Source of the DNA: Tomocerus qinae
Taxonomy: Eukaryota; Arthropoda; Collembola; Entomobryomorpha; Tomoceridae
Assembly: GCA_020055645.1 (NCBI GenBank)
Contig: CM034548.1
Coordinates: 23,610,201 to 23,674,200 of the forward strand
Direction: 5' to 3'
DNA: 64,000 bases
Shown: piece by piece, positions 61,501-64,000 of the stretch
How the letters are laid out: every line of letters starts with the position of its first letter
Numbering within the stretch: the stretch's first letter is position 1
Translations under genes and position numbers: made by a program
Notes under the pieces: model-generated
Told to the model about the DNA's origin: nothing
Database searches by the model: none
What the model saw: only the letters and a program-made list of their open reading frames with translations

Positions 61501-64000
61501 TAAAGCACCGTGGCAGTAGCTAAATATAAATTCTTTGCTAGCAAAGCAAACGCCAGTAACTATAAGTACCTATAATATTTTCTGTCTGATGAGCTCTACA
61601 TTTAACGTTCCATTTTCTCTCTTGCATATAAATCTGGGGAAACTTTTTATGAGCAAATAAGTACACTTTAGACGTATTGTAAGTAGCACAATGTTGAAGT
61701 GTATATATAGGATTGTGAGAGTGTACGCATACCATTGGGAACTCCAAGTAATTAAACCAGGAGAGGATGGTCCTTAGAATGAAACAGTCTTGTGTTAATC
61801 CAAAGCAATATAAAAGGATAACCAATGTGGCTCATAGAAATAATGGTTTATTGACATGATACTGGCTATAGGTCAAAGGCATTGACTTTGCGCAAATGTT
61901 ACAAGAATCTCTTGCAACTACATAGGTACAAATATTCATGCTTAGCCAGTATCTAGATGTATCATGTCAACGTGTGTCTGTTCGACTCTCTTTCTGGTGT
62001 ACTTCTCTACACTTCAAATATCCATAATATTTGTGAAAGGTAGACAGCACAAGTAAAAAACAGTTTCGGTCGTTGAGGAGCATTATAAGATTATTTTAGG
62101 AACAACTCCATCAGGTTTCAGGGCAATCCAGTAGAAACTCACCGACACGAAAGGACACAACCACAGCTACAAGATATTTGTTAATCAAATGACACAATAT
62201 CTTTCATCCAGTTATAAAACCACTCACCACATTTCAATAATCACATTTTCTCAACCATTTTCTCAGCCAAAATAATAAAACGAACCTCTAGAAGAGTTTA
62301 AACTGATAATCAACGTGTTTCGTATTTAGATTTACGATAATATTTCAGATACCATAAAAAACGTAGAAATAGATTTCACGAATCATTTGGAGCGTCTGTG
62401 GCATTTACTGCCACGAGTTTGTTGTGAATAGTGAGATTCTCAAGTTTACTTAACACTCTCCTATACCGCCAGTTGCATCGATACATCGAGGATAAAAACC
62501 TAAAGGTCAATACTTGAATAATAATTCTTATTTTTATCTTTTGAGGAAAGTGTATTGTTCTGCTAACATCCTTCAGTTTACCAATTATTACTAAGTAATT
62601 ACATAAATGCCTAATTTATTGATTAGTAACGATAAGTAGTTGTGTGCGCAGTTTGGCTTCTCTTTGATGTTTTAAGTGAATTGGCAGAACTCAAGTCGCT
62701 AGCAAACAATCTACAACACTTTTGCATAGCTTAAAAATTTTACGATATGCATTCGCTATATTCTACTTGGTACATGCGATTTTTGAGCTAGTACTTGGAT
62801 TTCATACAGTAGGTAATTGAATTTCTCTTGAAATTGAAGCATGCGTTCTGTTTAAAAACGAGTTTGAATTGGAATACAATTTCGTTTCATGTTCACCTGC
62901 GCTTGCAAAATCTATGTACATACTAATTAGATGAAAGGCTAGAATAATATTTGATTGGCTGACTCAGTGTTCAGTAAATGGATTAAAAGTAGAATCACAT
63001 GAAATGTTCCATCCATAAAAAGGCACTGACCACATTTTGTCGATAAATATGTACATAAAGTAATAGAAACTTAATAGGGCAGGAACTACATAATATTGTG
63101 TTACTTATATTCATTATAACTCAATACACCCTCTTATGATAATCGTACACATAATCCAACAGCAGTGGGACAGTGTGTACATAATGGGCGGTAGAAGTGG
63201 GTGCGTATAAGAGAAAGGATGTTCTATCCGATTCGCCATTATAATGTAGACAAACGACGTAAGTAGTAATACTTTATTTATAATGTGCATACACGTTGCT
63301 CAAACTGACCATTTTGCACATACACGCACCGATATTATTGGCATGGGAAAGAGTAGGACACTAAACGACAGAGGGAATCTCTTATCGTAACTACCCGGTT
63401 AGGGTTAGGCATAATACGTTCATCGTTTCTGCTTCCCACTATATAAAATCCTCGCCAAAGTATACATTGGATTTACTAATCAACACAGAAATAAAATTTA
63501 TGGGCAATAATTAACTAAATAAAATGCCGAAATTCTATTGTGGAACAAGTTTTTTTAATTGGCGTTGTGATTGTTGTCTCATCTCATGGTATTTATCTTT
63601 TTAAAAAATTAGATTTTTCTCCATACAATCCGTTATTGTCGTTTTACGCTGATTTTCATATTTATAAACCACAATAACAAATGTATGTACAATGTACAAT
63701 GATAATTTCTCGATGACGTGTTTGGCGTTGGTAAATGCAATGATGATGTAGTACATGATGATGCATGTTGGAATTGACAATTAACCAAAACTGTCAGACC
63801 CAGAATTCCTGCATAAGGTAGAATGTGGTTTAAAATTACAAGAAAATAATTTTCTGCATTTTCTTCTAAATGACGCAGTAGGAGAAGTAGATTTTTTAAA
63901 CCGTAATTATAATTAGTATAGATCTGGTTTTGATATAAAATAGACCGCAGTAAGGGGTTTGCTTTTATAGTTTCATGTGAGGGAGGGACATAGTAACGTA
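52600..64000. other. Gene-poor AT-rich DNA to the window end
   Basis: No supported gene over 11 kb. There is a CT run at 54300-54315. A TATA-like TATAAAA at 63442-63448 precedes a short frame at 63524 that does not extend. All other open frames are short and AT-driven. Confidence 0.45.
54300..54315 (+). repeat. CT dinucleotide repeat
   Basis: An uninterrupted TC/CT run of about eight units inside a longer pyrimidine-rich tract. Confidence 0.85.

Noticed and set aside
63524-63600. A frame starting MPKFYC after a TATA-like box, the same six residues that open the U1C snRNP protein
   Set aside because: The next residues do not continue as U1C (no zinc-finger DYCDTYL), there is no good donor after the match, and no later exon could be found. 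It is probably coincidence.
31030-64000. Possible microRNA genes
   Set aside because: I looked for well-known arthropod mature sequences (let-7, miR-100, miR-125, bantam, miR-1, miR-8, miR-9, miR-10, iab-4 and others) and saw none. Novel hairpins cannot be judged without folding and small-RNA data.

Overview
The window is animal nuclear DNA, AT-rich, with short GT-AG introns, and most probably from an arthropod. I cannot name the species; a springtail or another non-model arthropod would fit. Five conserved protein genes could be rebuilt exon by exon. Every splice phase closes, and each protein comes out at its family's usual length.

Left part (1-31,000): RPLP2 (+, 2217-2936), clathrin heavy chain (+, 8665-19013, 25 coding exons, 1673 aa), the mitochondrial p32/C1QBP protein (-, 19792-20915, 5' leader exon to about 21280 or beyond), TMEM120 (+, 25095-26672) and a Spinster-type MFS transporter (-, 27628-30056). 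Clathrin/C1QBP and TMEM120/Spinster are convergent pairs with closely spaced poly(A) signals. C1QBP and TMEM120 are divergent.

RPLP2 appears to be a snoRNA host. Each of its three introns carries a box C/D-like unit. The units in introns 2 and 3 share the same guide against the 28S rRNA segment CGAAAGAUGGUGA. The unit in intron 1 has a 13-nt guide against the 28S segment CAGUACGAAUACA.

The gap between C1QBP and TMEM120 is split by a 2.6-kb foldback/Mutator-like element (21549-24142). It has nearly identical inverted repeats of about 290 bp, themselves built of short CCCGACA-type subrepeats, and a perfect 10-bp target duplication (TAGGTAATGG). No transposase is visible. It carries a decayed GC-rich tandem array and a small open frame with one predicted membrane helix. 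A second foldback, a MITE-like snap-back of about 390 bp, lies at 4045-4436.

Right part (31,000-64,000): I find no convincing protein gene. It is AT-rich DNA with simple repeats, a decayed 94-98-bp tandem repeat next to a tRNA-like sequence (39.0-40.0 kb), and two abrupt purine/pyrimidine strand switches near 49.85 and 52.03 kb. It could be a gene desert, a regulatory region or a giant intron; the sequence alone does not decide.
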